Below, one piece after another: positions 38,030 to 48,408 of a stretch of 62,363 nt of DNA. Source of the DNA: Oligella ureolytica DSM 18253 (GTDB taxonomy: Bacteria; Pseudomonadota; Gammaproteobacteria; Burkholderiales; Burkholderiaceae_B); NCBI RefSeq assembly GCF_000373745.1, contig NZ_KB892285.1:1-62363 (forward strand), written 5' to 3'. A program made the position numbers and the translations under genes. The notes below the pieces were generated by a model. The model was not told the DNA's origin. It did no database searches and saw only the letters and a program-made list of their open reading frames with translations. Every line of letters starts with the position of its first letter. The first letter of the stretch is position 1.

Positions 38030-41011
38030 ATGGCAGCAACGCAAGATACCCTCTCCAACGCGCCCAACGCATTTATACAGGAAGCCGCTAATTGGTCTCT
38101 ATACCTAGCCAATCGCTTATCGGCAGAAAGCGATTTTGAGGATCGTTTAGCCATGGATATTCAGTCGCCCCTACTCCCAAGTAGGATTGACACTTTCTTT
38201 GATACAGAAATTACCAACTTACTGCCACCCTCAAGCGATGACCATCAATCCCGACTTCATCTTTTAAGGCATGGTGATTTGCGCGACATCTTGGAGCAAC
38301 CGGCATTAGAGCCTATCCTGTCGATTGATCACTGCAAAGCGACGCTCAGACAGTTGAGGAAAAGAGTTTTTTGCACCTTGGCAGTGCGTGACATTTGCCA
38401 ACTGGCAACTCTTGAAGAAGTCCTCACTGCAATGAGTTATTTTGCCGACATCGCAATTAGACATGCCTACCGAGCAGCCATGCTTCAATTGATCAAGCGC
38501 CACGGATTACCTATCGATCCCAAAACAAAGCTGCCAATAGAAATGATCATTTTAGGGATGGGTAAATTAGGCGGCCAAGAGCTTAATGTCTCCTCGGATA
38601 TTGATTTGATTATGCTTTATCCGCAGGAAGGACAAACCGACGGTCAACGCGCTATTAGTCATAGTGAGTTTTTTACTAAACTGACGCAGCGTACCGCTAA
38701 TATTTTGTCGGACCAAACCGCTGACGGCTATGTTTTTAGAACTGACCTGAGGCTACGCCCTGATGGTGGCGGCAGTGCACTTGCTTGGAGCTTAGAGAGT
38801 CTTAATGATTATCTACTTAAGCAGGGTCGTGAATGGGAGCGTTATGCTTGGCTAAAAGCACGTCCTATTTCGCTAAAGGCGTTTAAAAACAGCCAAGACC
38901 AGCATTTTAATCGCCAATTATTGAGTATTCAATCACCCTTTGTCTATAGAAAATACATTGACTTTGACAGCCTGGCTGCTTTGCGTACCTTACGTGAACA
39001 AATCCGCGAGGATTGGAATCAGCGCGCTCAAAGTCGTTCACTCTTGGATAGTCAGCGCAATATCAAATTAGGTGAAGGCGGCATCAGAGAAATAGAATTT
39101 ATCGTGCAGCTTGCGCAATTAGTTCGCGGTGGACAAATGCCCTCACTACGTCAGGCCAATTTTTTCAAAGCGCTGGAAGCCGAAGTCCAAACCGGCATAA
39201 TTGACGAAGAACAAAAACAACTTCTTGAGGAGGCTTACCGCTTTCTAAGAAGATTAGAGCATTTGCTGCAGTATAGAAATGATCAACAAACCCATTTATT
39301 ACCAGACAACGAAGAATGTCTAGCGCATTTAGCACAGCTTTTTAATTTAAACTTAACAAAGTTTGAGTTGGCGCTTAATAAGCACCGACAGGCAGTCAGT
39401 ACGACGTTCAAAGAAGCCTTTAGGCTTGCCGGTGTCGAAACGGAAGCAACGCCAAACACAGCCCCCCTGCTTGACACTACTAACAGCTCAAAAACAAGCG
39501 AAGCACAAGAAACGTCAGTACATCTTGTCACGACCAACGACAACCTTGGACAGACCGACCTTGTTTCTACCATCGCAGATAATTCGCTTAACAAGGCCTT
39601 AGAACCCATATTACAAAGGCTCCAGCAAAGCTATAAAATCAAAAGCCTAAATCAACAGGCCAAGAAACGACTAGACTCTATCATCCCTCAGATGATCCAA
39701 GCGGTCGCTAACACGCAACAACCGATCAATACTTTTTCCCGACTCATTGACTTAATCGACAACGTAGCCCAACGCAGTTCCTACATGGCGCTGCTAAACG
39801 AATATCCGGAAGTATTGAGCAGAATAGCCAGGATGCTGGACACGAGTCCGTGGGTCGCAAACTACATCACGACAAACCCGATTGTTTTAGACAAGCTGAT
39901 TGATTGGCGCGAACTGCTGGAACCCATCAACCTTGATGACATCATTAATCAACTACAACACAACCTAGATGCCAGCTTACTGGAAGACGGTAGCCCCGAT
40001 ATGGAGCTACAAATGAATCTGATGCGTGACTTAAAAAAACAGGTCACCTTCCAGTTATTAGCTCAGGACATCGAAGGTGTGATTACCGTCGAGCATCTGG
40101 CAGATGTACTATCTTTACTTGCTGATAAATTGCTCGAAGAAAGTATACGGCGAGTATGGCCCTTAGTTTGCCAGCGCTACGATCAAAGCAGTCTACCTAA
40201 TCAGCCTAAATTTGCGATTATTTCCTATGGTCGTTTGGGCGGCAAGGAACTAGGCTATGTGTCAGACTTAGACCTTGTTTTTTTATTTGATGATGCATCA
40301 GCTGAAGGGTCAGAAATATACACTCGCTTCGCTCGTCGCTTAACTAACTGGTTAAGCACCATGACGTCTTCCGGTCGCTTGTACGACATTGATACTCGCT
40401 TACGTCCTGACGGCAATGCCGGGCTCTTAGCCGTGAGCATTGAAGGCTTTGAAAACTATCAGCTAAACTCTGCTTGGCAGTGGGAGCACCAAGCACTGAC
40501 TAGGGCACGATTCAGTGCCGGCGACCAAAACATAGGTCAGCGTTTTGAAAACCTTAGAGAATCCATCTTGATACGTAAACGCAACTTAGATACACTAAAG
40601 CAGGGTATCATAGCCATGCGCCAGCGTATGCATGAGGGACATCCCAATCACAGCGCCCTCTTTGACTTAAAGCACGATACCGGCGGGATGGTTGACATTG
40701 AATTTATTACGCAATATATTGTCTTAGCTTATAGTCACCAATATCCCGAGCTAATTAAAAACCTAGGTAATATCGCCCTCTTAAAAATGGCCGGTCAATA
40801 TGACCTATTACCACAAGATCTCGCCTATACAGTGGCCGACACATATCGAATATATAGAGCTAAGCAGCATAGTCTGCGTTTACAGGGTGACGATCGCGCA
40901 CGCACCAAACCACACTTAATGAAAATAGAGCGTCAAGCAGTCATTCTCCTATGGAATACTGTCTTTCCTGATGCCAAAAAAGTTTTACCGGAGTTAACTT
41001 CTAATGACTAA
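38030..41011 (+). CDS. glnE: Bifunctional glutamine synthetase adenylyltransferase/deadenylase
   Basis: This 993-residue enzyme adds AMP to, or removes it from, glutamine synthetase in response to nitrogen status. The two nucleotidyltransferase cores are clear: [18 protein letters not shown] near 180-197 (deadenylase) and [18 protein letters not shown] near 730-747 (adenylylase). Each carries the metal-binding DxD pair. An extra Thr/Ser-rich linker (about 472-520) between the halves makes it longer than the E. coli protein (946). The ATG at 38030 has AAGG upstream. It overlaps queH by 8 bases. glnK is not in view. Confidence 0.95.
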   Translation: MAATQDTLSNAPNAFIQEAANWSLYLANRLSAESDFEDRLAMDIQSPLLPSRIDTFFDTEITNLLPPSSDDHQSRLHLLRHGDLRDILEQPALEPILSIDHCKATLRQLRKRVFCTLAVRDICQLATLEEVLTAMSYFADIAIRHAYRAAMLQLIKRHGLPIDPKTKLPIEMIILGMGKLGGQELNVSSDIDLIMLYPQEGQTDGQRAISHSEFFTKLTQRTANILSDQTADGYVFRTDLRLRPDGGGSALAWSLESLNDYLLKQGREWERYAWLKARPISLKAFKNSQDQHFNRQLLSIQSPFVYRKYIDFDSLAALRTLREQIREDWNQRAQSRSLLDSQRNIKLGEGGIREIEFIVQLAQLVRGGQMPSLRQANFFKALEAEVQTGIIDEEQKQLLEEAYRFLRRLEHLLQYRNDQQTHLLPDNEECLAHLAQLFNLNLTKFELALNKHRQAVSTTFKEAFRLAGVETEATPNTAPLLDTTNSSKTSEAQETSVHLVTTNDNLGQTDLVSTIADNSLNKALEPILQRLQQSYKIKSLNQQAKKRLDSIIPQMIQAVANTQQPINTFSRLIDLIDNVAQRSSYMALLNEYPEVLSRIARMLDTSPWVANYITTNPIVLDKLIDWRELLEPINLDDIINQLQHNLDASLLEDGSPDMELQMNLMRDLKKQVTFQLLAQDIEGVITVEHLADVLSLLADKLLEESIRRVWPLVCQRYDQSSLPNQPKFAIISYGRLGGKELGYVSDLDLVFLFDDASAEGSEIYTRFARRLTNWLSTMTSSGRLYDIDTRLRPDGNAGLLAVSIEGFENYQLNSAWQWEHQALTRARFSAGDQNIGQRFENLRESILIRKRNLDTLKQGIIAMRQRMHEGHPNHSALFDLKHDTGGMVDIEFITQYIVLAYSHQYPELIKNLGNIALLKMAGQYDLLPQDLAYTVADTYRIYRAKQHSLRLQGDDRARTKPHLMKIERQAVILLWNTVFPDAKKVLPELTSND

Positions 41012-41750
41012 AGCTAATCGCCCTCAGTTAAACGATAAAATTATTGCTAAACCCGAGTTGCCGGCTAACCCACAAGTTAGCGAGATAGATCGTCAGATAC
41101 TCACCCTGCCCAAAGGTCGCAACAAGGTTTTATTGCACTCGTGCTGCGCCCCGTGCTCAGGCGAGGTCATGGAAGCCATGTTAGCCTCAGGCATTGATTA
41201 CAGCATTTATTTTTACAACCCTAATATTCACCCAAAACGCGAATATGAGATTCGCAAAGAGGAAAACATTCGCTTTGCACAGGCACACGGCATTGATTTT
41301 ATTGATGCTGATTACGATGTGGATAATTGGTTTGAACGTGTCAAAGGCATGGAGTGGGAGCCGGAGCGCGGCATACGTTGCACTGAGTGTTTTGATATGC
41401 GTTTTGAACGCACTGCACTCTATGCTGCTGAAAACGGTTTTGACACCATTACCAGCTCCTTAGGTATTTCTCGCTGGAAGAATATGGCTCAAATAAATGA
41501 CTGCGGTCAACGTGCGGCTGCACGCTATCCCGAATTAGTTTACTGGACTTACAACTGGCGCAAAGGTGGCGGCTCTGCTCGTATGATTGAAATCAGCAAA
41601 CGCGAAGAGTTTTATCAGCAAGAGTATTGTGGCTGTATTTACTCCCTAAGAGATACTAACCACCATCGACGCCAAAACGGCAGAGAGAAAATTGAGATCG
41701 GCGTCAAATTCTACACTCACGACGATCTCAAAAAAGAAGAAAATCTTTAG
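41004..41750 (+). CDS. queH: Epoxyqueuosine reductase QueH
   Basis: This 248-residue iron-sulphur enzyme performs the last step of queuosine tRNA modification. Three Cys groups typical of QueH (DUF208) are present: HSCCAPCS near 46-53, RCTECFDMR near 126-134 and YCGCIYS near 210-216. They supply the cluster and metal ligands. It overlaps the glnE stop by 8 bases, suggesting coupling. Its last four bases overlap the 3' end of exbD on the opposite strand. Whether a QueG also exists cannot be told here. Confidence 0.92.
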   Translation: MTKANRPQLNDKIIAKPELPANPQVSEIDRQILTLPKGRNKVLLHSCCAPCSGEVMEAMLASGIDYSIYFYNPNIHPKREYEIRKEENIRFAQAHGIDFIDADYDVDNWFERVKGMEWEPERGIRCTECFDMRFERTALYAAENGFDTITSSLGISRWKNMAQINDCGQRAAARYPELVYWTYNWRKGGGSARMIEISKREEFYQQEYCGCIYSLRDTNHHRRQNGREKIEIGVKFYTHDDLKKEENL

Positions 41751-42355
41751 TTAGCAGGCGTAGCGGCAGCGCTGGCGTTAGTATTTGCAGTATTGGCGGT
41801 ATTGCCAGTATTTGCCGCCTCTGCTGTCGCTTGGCCAGCTGCGCCCGGCGCAGCTGACTTAGCATCAGCGTTGGTAGTAGCTTCAGTCGCTGACTTTTCA
41901 ACTACTTTGTCTGCCGCACTAATATCAGGCGTCGTAATAAAGCCCAGACGTCTCACCCCCGTACTTCTCGCCGCCGCCATGACCTGAGCAATTTGCTCAT
42001 AAAGCGCCTCACCATCAGCACGGATACGTAAGTTGATTGGCTTATCTTCTTGAACGGCAACTAATTCGCGCATTTTTTCGCGCATGGAGTCCATCGTCAC
42101 TTCCTCATTGTTCCAGTACATCTCACCGGTCGCTTTAATCGCTAGGTCGATGCTTTCCGGATCCTGTTCCGCAGGCTGACTGGTGACACGAGGAACATCA
42201 ATCTTGATTGAATGCGTCATTAATGGTGTGGTAATCATAAAGATAATTAATAACACCAATATCACATCAATAAGCGGAATCATATTAATTTCTGAAATCG
42301 TACCCGTTGTACCCGTTTGGTGACGATCAGAGCTAAAACTTCCGAAAGACGACAT
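41747..42355 (-). CDS. exbD: ExbD/TolR family energy-transduction protein
   Basis: This 202-residue inner-membrane protein couples the proton gradient to TonB. One helix (about 24-46, [20 protein letters not shown]) carries the essential membrane Asp in PLIDV. A periplasmic domain follows with [18 protein letters not shown]. The last 50 residues are an Ala/Thr/Asn-rich low-complexity tail not usual for ExbD. It is third in the Fur-controlled tonB-exbB-exbD operon and starts 3 bases after exbB, which with tonB upstream favours ExbD over TolR. Confidence 0.92.
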   Translation of the reverse strand: MSSFGSFSSDRHQTGTTGTISEINMIPLIDVILVLLIIFMITTPLMTHSIKIDVPRVTSQPAEQDPESIDLAIKATGEMYWNNEEVTMDSMREKMRELVAVQEDKPINLRIRADGEALYEQIAQVMAAARSTGVRRLGFITTPDISAADKVVEKSATEATTNADAKSAAPGAAGQATAEAANTGNTANTANTNASAAATPAN

Positions 42356-42358
42356 GAC

Positions 42359-43414
42359 TTACTCTTCCTTTTCAGATTGAGGATATGGATTAACACCACC
42401 GGCTAATTTCACTGATTCACCAAGTGACGTATTTTTCTCGCCGTTTTTAGGGAGAATTAAGGTAGCATCAGCGGCTTGAATAGACGTACCGGTTGAGACA
42501 AAGGCAAATAGCTCATGCGCAAAGCCGTCAATTTTAGACAGCATCACGCGATTTCTACGGACAAAAGCATTTAAAGCTAAGATCGCCGGAATAGCAACCG
42601 CAAGACCCAAACCTGTCATGATTAACGCCTCACCCACCGGTCCCGCTACCTCGCTGATATTAACACCGTCAGACATCCCAATATTAATTAGCGCATGATA
42701 AACACCCCAAACTGTGCCGAACAAACCGACAAAGGGAGACGTCGCACCAATTGAAGACATAATAGTCAGACCATTTTCCATACGAGCCGTTTCTTCATCA
42801 ATGACACGACGCATATTTCTAATCGTAAAGTCAGCACCGGTACCCACATCAGACAGGCGTGAGGAACCATACTGCTGGTGATAATTGCTCGCCTTAATCG
42901 CGTGATAAGCCAAACGACCAAAGGGATTGTTATAGCCATTGGTTTTTAAGTCTTCGGAGACTTCTTCAAGGGACCTCGCATTCCAAAAGCGCTTTAAGAA
43001 TCGCTTACTGCGCATGCTTTGAATTTTATTGGAGATACCTTTGACAAAAATTAGGTACCAAGTAATCAGCGACATAACACATAAAATCACAAAGAGTGAT
43101 TTACCAACCATATCACTTTGTTCAATAAAGCTTAACATACCGGGTTGAGACGCGAGTTGCTCAGCAACTTGTGTCGTCGCCTCGCCTGCTGCTTGAGCTA
43201 CCGCATCAGCCATAGAACCTACTTGTTCACCGGCTTGATTCACTGCCTGTGTGGCACCACTAACAGCAGACTCATGAGCACTAGTTGATGTGGCTGCCGA
43301 CGTAGCTGCTTCAGTGGAAGTAGTCGTTGGCGCTGCAGCTTCAGCAGCTACCGACGCTATTGACTCAGTAGGCTCAGCTGACAATTGGTTTAAGATAGTT
43401 TTGAGTGGGTTCAT
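42359..43414 (-). CDS. exbB: ExbB/MotA-TolQ family proton channel protein with N-terminal extension
   Basis: This 351-residue protein forms the ExbB ring around ExbD. Three membrane helices are present (about 105-125, 225-245, 268-290), with the conserved GLFGTVWGVYHALINIG and ALIMTGLGLAVAIPAILALN proton-channel segments. Before the first helix there is an Ala/Thr/Ser-rich extension of about 95 residues, longer than in E. coli ExbB but reminiscent of long-form ExbB proteins of other bacteria. The ATG at 43414 (MNPLKTIL) is preferred over GTG 43423. tonB lies upstream by 44 bases. Confidence 0.93.
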   Translation of the reverse strand: MNPLKTILNQLSAEPTESIASVAAEAAAPTTTSTEAATSAATSTSAHESAVSGATQAVNQAGEQVGSMADAVAQAAGEATTQVAEQLASQPGMLSFIEQSDMVGKSLFVILCVMSLITWYLIFVKGISNKIQSMRSKRFLKRFWNARSLEEVSEDLKTNGYNNPFGRLAYHAIKASNYHQQYGSSRLSDVGTGADFTIRNMRRVIDEETARMENGLTIMSSIGATSPFVGLFGTVWGVYHALINIGMSDGVNISEVAGPVGEALIMTGLGLAVAIPAILALNAFVRRNRVMLSKIDGFAHELFAFVSTGTSIQAADATLILPKNGEKNTSLGESVKLAGGVNPYPQSEKEE

Positions 43415-43458
43415 GTTATGCACTTACAAAATAATGAATAAAATACAAAAATAAATTC

Positions 43459-44298
43459 TTATCTAACTTGAATATTGATACTAAAATCGCCGCGCGCTTT
43501 ACGAGCAACACCATTAACTCTATGCGGATTAAAGGATAATTGCTGACGAAGCTGACGCATCAAATCACGATTTAAACGCGGGTTACCGCCCGAGAGAATA
43601 TTGACATCTGTTAATTTACCTCTTTCATCGACAGTAACACGTACACGAAGACTAACTGTATCGCCCGAACGGAAACCATGACTTCTGTCTACGACAAGAT
43701 TCGGACGACGACGGAAGTTTAAAGCCGACACATTGACTGTCTCACCGGCTTTAGGTGCAGCCGCGGGTACATTAGGCTGACCAGTCGGTGTGCCAAAGTC
43801 CTTGTTATTACTCAAAGAACGTAACTGTGGCTGTGGTTCAGCAACCGGCTTCGGCTGAGGTTTTGGCTGCGGCTTCGGTTTAGGTTTCGGCGCTGGCTTT
43901 GGTTCGGGCTCTGGTTCTGGTTCTGGCTCAGGCTCAGGTTCTGGCTCGGGTTCAGGCTCCGGCTCTGGCTCTGGCTCTGGCTCTGGCTCGGGCTCTGGTT
44001 CTGGCTCTGGTTCAGGCTCGGGTTCAGGTTCAGGCTCCGCTGCTTCTTCAGGGGCCTCTTCTACTTCAGGGGTTGCAGAAGGATCATCCAGTTGCTCTCC
44101 TAAAGGCACAGGTCCATCATCAACAAATGCCACCTCAACAACATCTAAACCGGCATCGATAGGCTCAAGAATATTTTGCGCATGACTGTAGTGAATCAAC
44201 ATGACAGAACCGCCAAACAAAGCGCCAACACAAACTGCACTCAATAGGCGGACCGACCAAGTTGATTCAGGGTATTTATAGTTTGATTCTTGCTGCAC
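43459..44298 (-). CDS. tonB: TonB energy-transducing protein with long Glu-Pro repeat
   Basis: This 279-residue protein links the inner-membrane ExbBD motor to outer-membrane receptors. It has an N-terminal anchor helix (about 16-35, including SH as in the TonB anchor motif), and then a periplasm-spanning stalk of 23 consecutive Glu-Pro pairs followed by Lys-Pro and Gln-Pro pairs. The C-terminal TonB domain has GSFHPHRVNG-like [15 protein letters not shown] preceded by [16 protein letters not shown]. The GTG start at 44298 has a weak ribosome site. It is first in the operon, behind a Fur box. Confidence 0.94.
   Translation of the reverse strand: MQQESNYKYPESTWSVRLLSAVCVGALFGGSVMLIHYSHAQNILEPIDAGLDVVEVAFVDDGPVPLGEQLDDPSATPEVEEAPEEAAEPEPEPEPEPEPEPEPEPEPEPEPEPEPEPEPEPEPEPEPEPEPEPKPAPKPKPKPQPKPQPKPVAEPQPQLRSLSNNKDFGTPTGQPNVPAAAPKAGETVNVSALNFRRRPNLVVDRSHGFRSGDTVSLRVRVTVDERGKLTDVNILSGGNPRLNRDLMRQLRQQLSFNPHRVNGVARKARGDFSINIQVR
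43901..44038. repeat. Hexanucleotide repeat coding (Glu-Pro)23 in tonB
   Basis: Twenty-three tandem GGYTCN units (plus-strand reading), with only synonymous variation, make 138 bases. The number of units could vary by slippage or unequal recombination without frameshift. Confidence 0.9.
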
Positions 44299-44343
44299 TT
44301 TTTATTTCACTCAAGTTGTCTAAAACAACTTTTACTTTTACTG

Positions 44344-44372
44344 ACAATAATCTTAAAAGCAAATGATAACAA
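44344..44372 (-). promoter_or_regulatory. Candidate tonB promoter
   Basis: On the minus strand, TTGTTA (44372-44367), a 17-nt spacer, and TATTGT (44349-44344). The -35 sits inside the Fur box. Confidence 0.5.
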
Positions 44373-44380
44373 TTATCATT
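44362..44380. promoter_or_regulatory. Fur box upstream of tonB-exbB-exbD
   Basis: AATGATAACAATTATCATT is a 19-bp palindrome with 8-bp perfect arms (AATGATAA / TTATCATT), matching the classic Fur operator. It overlaps the -35 element of tonB, so iron-loaded Fur should block transcription. Confidence 0.85.
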
Positions 44381-44432
44381 ACTTCTGTCCAGTAAAAGAA
44401 TCTTAATTAAATTATAATTGCATGAACGCAAA

Positions 44433-44461
44433 CACCCAACTCGGAACATCCGAGCCGGGTG
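44433..44461 (-). terminator. Terminator after the cold-shock gene
   Basis: On the minus strand, CACCCGGCTCGGA pairs with TCCGAGTTGGGTG (11 Watson-Crick pairs and two G-U pairs) around a 3-nt loop, followed by TTTGCGTT. Confidence 0.6.
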
Positions 44462-44551
44462 CCATAAATAAGTAAATTAAGGAATTATTAGATTAAACGT
44501 AAAAGCGCAAAAGCGTAAAAGATACGAAAAACTTAATAATCAGTCCACCTA

Positions 44552-44767
44552 CTACTTAGATACTGGGTTAACTTCTTTAGCTTGAGGACCTTTAGGACCA
44601 TCAGCAACAACAAAAGTTACTTCCTGATTTTCTTCTAATGTACGGTAGCCATCTGACTCGATATCAGTGTGGTGTACAAATAGATCCTGACCGCCTGAAG
44701 AAGGCTTGATGAAACCAAATCCCTTTTGATTGTTAAACCACTTAACAACGCCGTTTTCTTTTGACAT
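44552..44767 (-). CDS. Cold-shock protein (CspA family)
   Basis: This 71-residue single-stranded nucleic-acid chaperone has the five-strand OB fold with RNP1 KGFGFI (about 15-20) and RNP2 DLFVHH (about 28-33), both intact. Length and motifs match bacterial Csp. GAGAG lies upstream of the ATG. Family members differ in cold induction, and sequence alone does not tell which type this is. A 237-base untranslated gap separates it from clpB, partly taken up by the clpB terminator. Confidence 0.96.
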   Translation of the reverse strand: MSKENGVVKWFNNQKGFGFIKPSSGGQDLFVHHTDIESDGYRTLEENQEVTFVVADGPKGPQAKEVNPVSK

Positions 44768-44919
44768 GTAAAAACTCTCGTAAAACTAAATAACAAAATG
44801 AATTCTAATTTACTTAAATTACGATAATATGACTAAAGACAAAAGATTTGGCACTATTAAAACTATCGATGTCAAAGTAATTCAGAAATCAATATCAGTG
44901 TACATGAATTAGCAATAAT

Positions 44920-44962
44920 TTAAATACAAGAAAACCCTTAATCCTTAAAATTAAAGGTTTTC
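44920..44962 (-). terminator. Terminator of clpB
   Basis: A 13-bp stem, GAAAACCTTTAAT with ATTAAGGGTTTTC including one G-U pair, has a 7-nt loop. TTGTATTT follows on the minus strand. Confidence 0.7.
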
Positions 44963-45004
44963 CTGATAAAAACGTATCTTTTTGATCAATAAAGAGCACT
45001 TAAG

Positions 45005-47572
45005 TTATTCAAAACTAAGCTCATTATCCTTTGCATCAACCAAAATCACGTCATTTTCTCCATACTTACCCTCAAGAATAAGTTTAGATAGTGGGTTTTC
45101 AACCTTTTGCTGAATTGCACGTTTTAACGGTCTCGCACCAAATACCGGATCAAAACCGGCTTGCGCCAACACCGCTAAAGCAGCATCAGTAATTTTCAGC
45201 TCCATCTCCATTGACTGAACTCGTTCAACAAGTCGGGCAATTTGAATTTTTGCAATTGCCTCAATGTTCTTTTGATCAAGCGCATGGAAAACGACGACCT
45301 CATCAATACGGTTTAAGAATTCCGGTCGGAAAGACTGCTTAACCTCCTCCCAAACCACTGCCTTAACCGCATCGTAGGGCTGATCCTGCATTTGTTGAAT
45401 ATGCTCAGAGCCAAGGTTAGATGTCATAATAATCACCGTATTTCTGAAGCTGACGGTACGTCCCTGACCATCAGTCAGACGACCATCATCCAACACCTGC
45501 AACAGCACGTTAAACACATCAGGATGCGCTTTTTCAACCTCATCAAGAAGAATGACACTATAAGGCTTACGACGTACCGCCTCAGTTAAATAGCCACCCT
45601 CTTCGTAACCCACATAGCCCGGAGGCGCACCAATTAAACGAGCAACCGAATGCTTCTCCATAAACTCGCTCATATCGATACGAATCAGATGATCATCAGA
45701 GTCAAACAAGAAGTTGGCTAAGCTCTTAGCCAGTTCGGTTTTACCCACACCGGTAGGTCCCAAGAAAAGAAATGATCCATAGGGACGATTCGGATCGGAC
45801 AAACCGGAACGAGAACGGCGAATCGCATTAGCAATCAGACTGACCGCTTCATCTTGACCCACAACTCGTTGACGCAGCATATCCTCCATGTTGAGAAGCT
45901 TCGCTCGCTCACCTTGCATCATTTTCGCCACAGGGATACCGGTAGCGCGTGAAACGACTTCAGCAATCTCTTCAGAACCGACTTCCGTGCGTAATAAGCG
46001 CGGCTTTTCCTCGGACTCAACACTCTCCGCTTCTTTTAAACGGCGCTCTAAATCCGGTAATAGGCTATATTGAATCTCAGCGAGTTTTTCAAACTCACCA
46101 TTACGCTGATACTCTGCCATTTCTGCACGCGCGTTCTCAATTTCCTCTTTAATGGATTGAGTGCCCTGAACAGCGGCTTTTTCAGCTTTCCAAAGCTCTT
46201 CGTAGTCATTGTATTCGCGCTGCAGCTGCTCTAACTCTTCTTCAATATGCTTGAGGTGTCGTTTTGACGCATCATCTTCTTCTTTGCGAACCGCTTCACG
46301 CTCAATTTTTAATTGAATAATACGGCGATCAAGCTTATCCATGACCTCCGGCTTTGAATCGATCTCCATACGAATACGCGCCGCCGCTTCATCGATTAAG
46401 TCGATGGCTTTATCGGGTAGGAAGCGATCAGTAATATAGCGATGGGACAATTCAGCCGCTGCAACAATCGCAGGATCAGTAATCATCACACCATGGTGAA
46501 CCTCATAACGCTCTTTTAAGCCGCGTAAAATGGCAATGGTAGACTCAACATCCGGCTCACCTACCAATACCTTTTGGAAACGACGCTCCAAGGCCGCATC
46601 TTTTTCAATATACTGGCGGTACTCATCCAAGGTCGTCGCGCCGACACAATGCAACTCGCCACGTGCCAATGCCGGTTTAAGCATATTGCCCGCATCCATT
46701 GCGCCTTCAGCCTTGCCGGCTCCCACCATGGTATGCAGTTCATCTATAAAGACAATATTTTGACCATCATCTTGAGATAACTCTTTGAGGACAGCTTTTA
46801 GACGCTCCTCAAACTCACCACGAAACTTCGCGCCGGCCAGTAAAGCGGCTAAGTCAAGTGACAATACACGCTTACCCCGTAACGACTCAGGCACCTCATT
46901 ATTAATAATACGCTGTGCTAAGCCCTCAACAATGGCGGTCTTACCTACACCCGGCTCACCGATTAAGACGGGGTTGTTTTTAGTGCGACGCTGCAAAATT
47001 TGGATCACGCGTCGAATTTCATCATCACGACCAATGACCGGATCTAACTTGCCCAGACGTGCACGCTCAGTTAAGTCTAAGGTATATTTTTTCAGTGCTT
47101 CTCGGTTAGACTCAGCCTCAGGGTCAGTGATATTATCACCACCACGCACATCATCAATGGCTTTTTCAAGTGCCGCTTTATTCATACCGGCAGCTTTTAG
47201 AGCTCGACCAGCCGGTCCATTATCGTCTGCCAAAGCCAACAAAAAAAGCTCGCTCGCCACAAACTCATCACCGCGATCAAGTGCTTCTTTGTCCGTACGA
47301 TTAAGCAAATTATTAAGCTCTCGACTGATCTGCAGATTGGTATTACCTGTCACTTGAGGTAGCTGGCTTATTTCACTGTCTAACATACTTCGTAGACGGT
47401 TAACCTGCACCCCGGCACGAGCTAATAAACTGCCTGCTCCGCTATCCGGATCTGAAATCAAGGCCATTAATACATGAACGGCCTCAATATACGCATTGTC
47501 ATGATGCACAGCCAAGCTTTGGGCATCAGCCAGCGCCTGCTGAAACTTAGTTGTTAATTTATCGAATCTCAT
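45005..47572 (-). CDS. clpB: ATP-dependent disaggregase ClpB
   Basis: This 855-residue AAA+ machine rescues aggregated proteins with DnaK. It has an N-domain (about 1-145), NBD1 with Walker A GEPGVGKT near 205, and a long coiled-coil middle domain (about 410-525, the DnaK-contacting ClpB hallmark). NBD2 has Walker A GPTGVGKT near 605 and pore loop [23 protein letters not shown] at 47572 is the family N-terminus. A 14-residue in-frame upstream extension is unlikely. It is preceded by a sigma-32 promoter and a long structured leader. Confidence 0.97.
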   Translation of the reverse strand: MRFDKLTTKFQQALADAQSLAVHHDNAYIEAVHVLMALISDPDSGAGSLLARAGVQVNRLRSMLDSEISQLPQVTGNTNLQISRELNNLLNRTDKEALDRGDEFVASELFLLALADDNGPAGRALKAAGMNKAALEKAIDDVRGGDNITDPEAESNREALKKYTLDLTERARLGKLDPVIGRDDEIRRVIQILQRRTKNNPVLIGEPGVGKTAIVEGLAQRIINNEVPESLRGKRVLSLDLAALLAGAKFRGEFEERLKAVLKELSQDDGQNIVFIDELHTMVGAGKAEGAMDAGNMLKPALARGELHCVGATTLDEYRQYIEKDAALERRFQKVLVGEPDVESTIAILRGLKERYEVHHGVMITDPAIVAAAELSHRYITDRFLPDKAIDLIDEAAARIRMEIDSKPEVMDKLDRRIIQLKIEREAVRKEEDDASKRHLKHIEEELEQLQREYNDYEELWKAEKAAVQGTQSIKEEIENARAEMAEYQRNGEFEKLAEIQYSLLPDLERRLKEAESVESEEKPRLLRTEVGSEEIAEVVSRATGIPVAKMMQGERAKLLNMEDMLRQRVVGQDEAVSLIANAIRRSRSGLSDPNRPYGSFLFLGPTGVGKTELAKSLANFLFDSDDHLIRIDMSEFMEKHSVARLIGAPPGYVGYEEGGYLTEAVRRKPYSVILLDEVEKAHPDVFNVLLQVLDDGRLTDGQGRTVSFRNTVIIMTSNLGSEHIQQMQDQPYDAVKAVVWEEVKQSFRPEFLNRIDEVVVFHALDQKNIEAIAKIQIARLVERVQSMEMELKITDAALAVLAQAGFDPVFGARPLKRAIQQKVENPLSKLILEGKYGENDVILVDAKDNELSFE

Positions 47573-47602
47573 CGTTGATATACATCCTAAAAATTTAATT
47601 TT

Positions 47603-47653
47603 GGGAGTAACCATACTATTGCTGAGTCTATAAACTAGCTGCTCTGTACTCCC
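47603..47653 (-). promoter_or_regulatory. Long-range hairpin in the clpB leader
   Basis: In the transcript, GGGAGUA (47653-47647) can pair perfectly with UACUCCC (47609-47603), enclosing 37 bases, between the promoter and the clpB start. It may stabilise the leader or act in thermosensing. It does not directly mask the AGGA ribosome site. Confidence 0.4.
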
Positions 47654-47666
47654 TGCTATGATAGAA

Positions 47667-47694
47667 ATATAGGGTAAGTTTCCAAAATTTCAAG
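47667..47694 (-). promoter_or_regulatory. Sigma-32 (heat-shock) promoter of clpB
   Basis: On the minus strand, CTTGAAA (47694-47688) and CCCTATAT (47674-47667), with 14 bases between CTTGAA and CCCTAT. It lies about 95 bases before the clpB ATG. The spacing is identical to that of the lon promoter. Confidence 0.75.
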
Positions 47695-47772
47695 TACCCT
47701 TACTGAGAAATTAAACTACGTTTGTTACACTCAAGGCAGTTTAAGAACTAAGAATATTTCGATCTTCGGTTT

Positions 47773-48384
47773 ATGTACAAATACCTTCCTCCTCCCTATT
47801 ATGTCGTTTTAGATACCTGCGTTTTAATTTCCAACACGGTCAGAAAGCTATTAATCCGTATGGCACAACACCAATGCATTGCACCGGTTTGGGGTGATTA
47901 TATTGGCGAAGAGTGGCGACGCAATATTCCCAAAATATGGGATGTCAGTGATGAGTTTGCCGAACGCGAATGGGAATTTATGCAAAGGCAATTCCCTGAT
48001 GCCAATATGGGGCTTGTCCATGAATTCGAAAAGAATCTGCGTCATAGTGACAAAAAAGATTTCCACGTTATCGCCTGTGCGCTCAGCATGCAACAAAAAG
48101 CGCCGGATCACAATATTTCTATTATTACATGGAATTTAAAGGATTTTGCCAGACGTGAGATTCGGGAGTTAAGTTTATATTTATATAGCCCGGATCAACT
48201 GCTCTCTTTGCTATGGGCTACGCACAAAAAACTGATGATTGATTTATTTGATTTTTTTGCGATTGATGCGATGGAGGTCGGCAGGCCTGCATTAACCGTC
48301 CCTGAGTTTCTTAAGCGTGAGCGTCTCTTTGCCCTCAAAAAACTCTATGATGCAGAACTTGAAGAGCAAGCATTGTTAAGTTAA
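47773..48384 (+). CDS. Orphan PIN-domain ribonuclease-like protein
   Basis: This 203-residue protein has an N-terminal PIN fold (about 9-145) with the expected acidic residues: Asp14 in VLDTCVLIS, Glu46/Glu47, Asp93/Asp96 in HSDKKDFHVIACAL and Asp124 in WNLKDF. A C-terminal helical extension (about 150-203) goes beyond the usual VapC length of about 130. VapC toxins are paired with a small antitoxin gene upstream. None is present here, because the upstream 158 bases contain the clpB heat-shock promoter. The start has no clear ribosome site. It may be an RNA-processing nuclease or a solitary toxin, and the function is unknown. Confidence 0.8.
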   Translation: MYKYLPPPYYVVLDTCVLISNTVRKLLIRMAQHQCIAPVWGDYIGEEWRRNIPKIWDVSDEFAEREWEFMQRQFPDANMGLVHEFEKNLRHSDKKDFHVIACALSMQQKAPDHNISIITWNLKDFARREIRELSLYLYSPDQLLSLLWATHKKLMIDLFDFFAIDAMEVGRPALTVPEFLKRERLFALKKLYDAELEEQALLS

Positions 48385-48403
48385 TGCTTGCTGATTAACT
48401 TAA
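48366..48403. terminator. Two overlapping, mutually exclusive hairpins between PIN gene and fbpC
   Basis: Hairpin A is GCAAGCATT (48366-48374) with AATGCTTGC (48383-48391). Hairpin B is TTAAGTTAAT (48376-48385) with ATTAACTTAA (48394-48403). Both are perfect and share bases, so only one can form at a time. Neither has a strong T-run. Confidence 0.45.
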
Positions 48404-48408
48404 GCGGT

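Noticed and set aside
46785-47357. 190-codon plus-strand frame antisense to clpB
   Set aside because: It is a shadow of the highly conserved clpB coding frame.
47615-47772. Antitoxin gene for the PIN-domain protein
   Set aside because: The 158 bases upstream hold no ORF and contain the clpB heat-shock promoter. Downstream is fbpC on the other strand.
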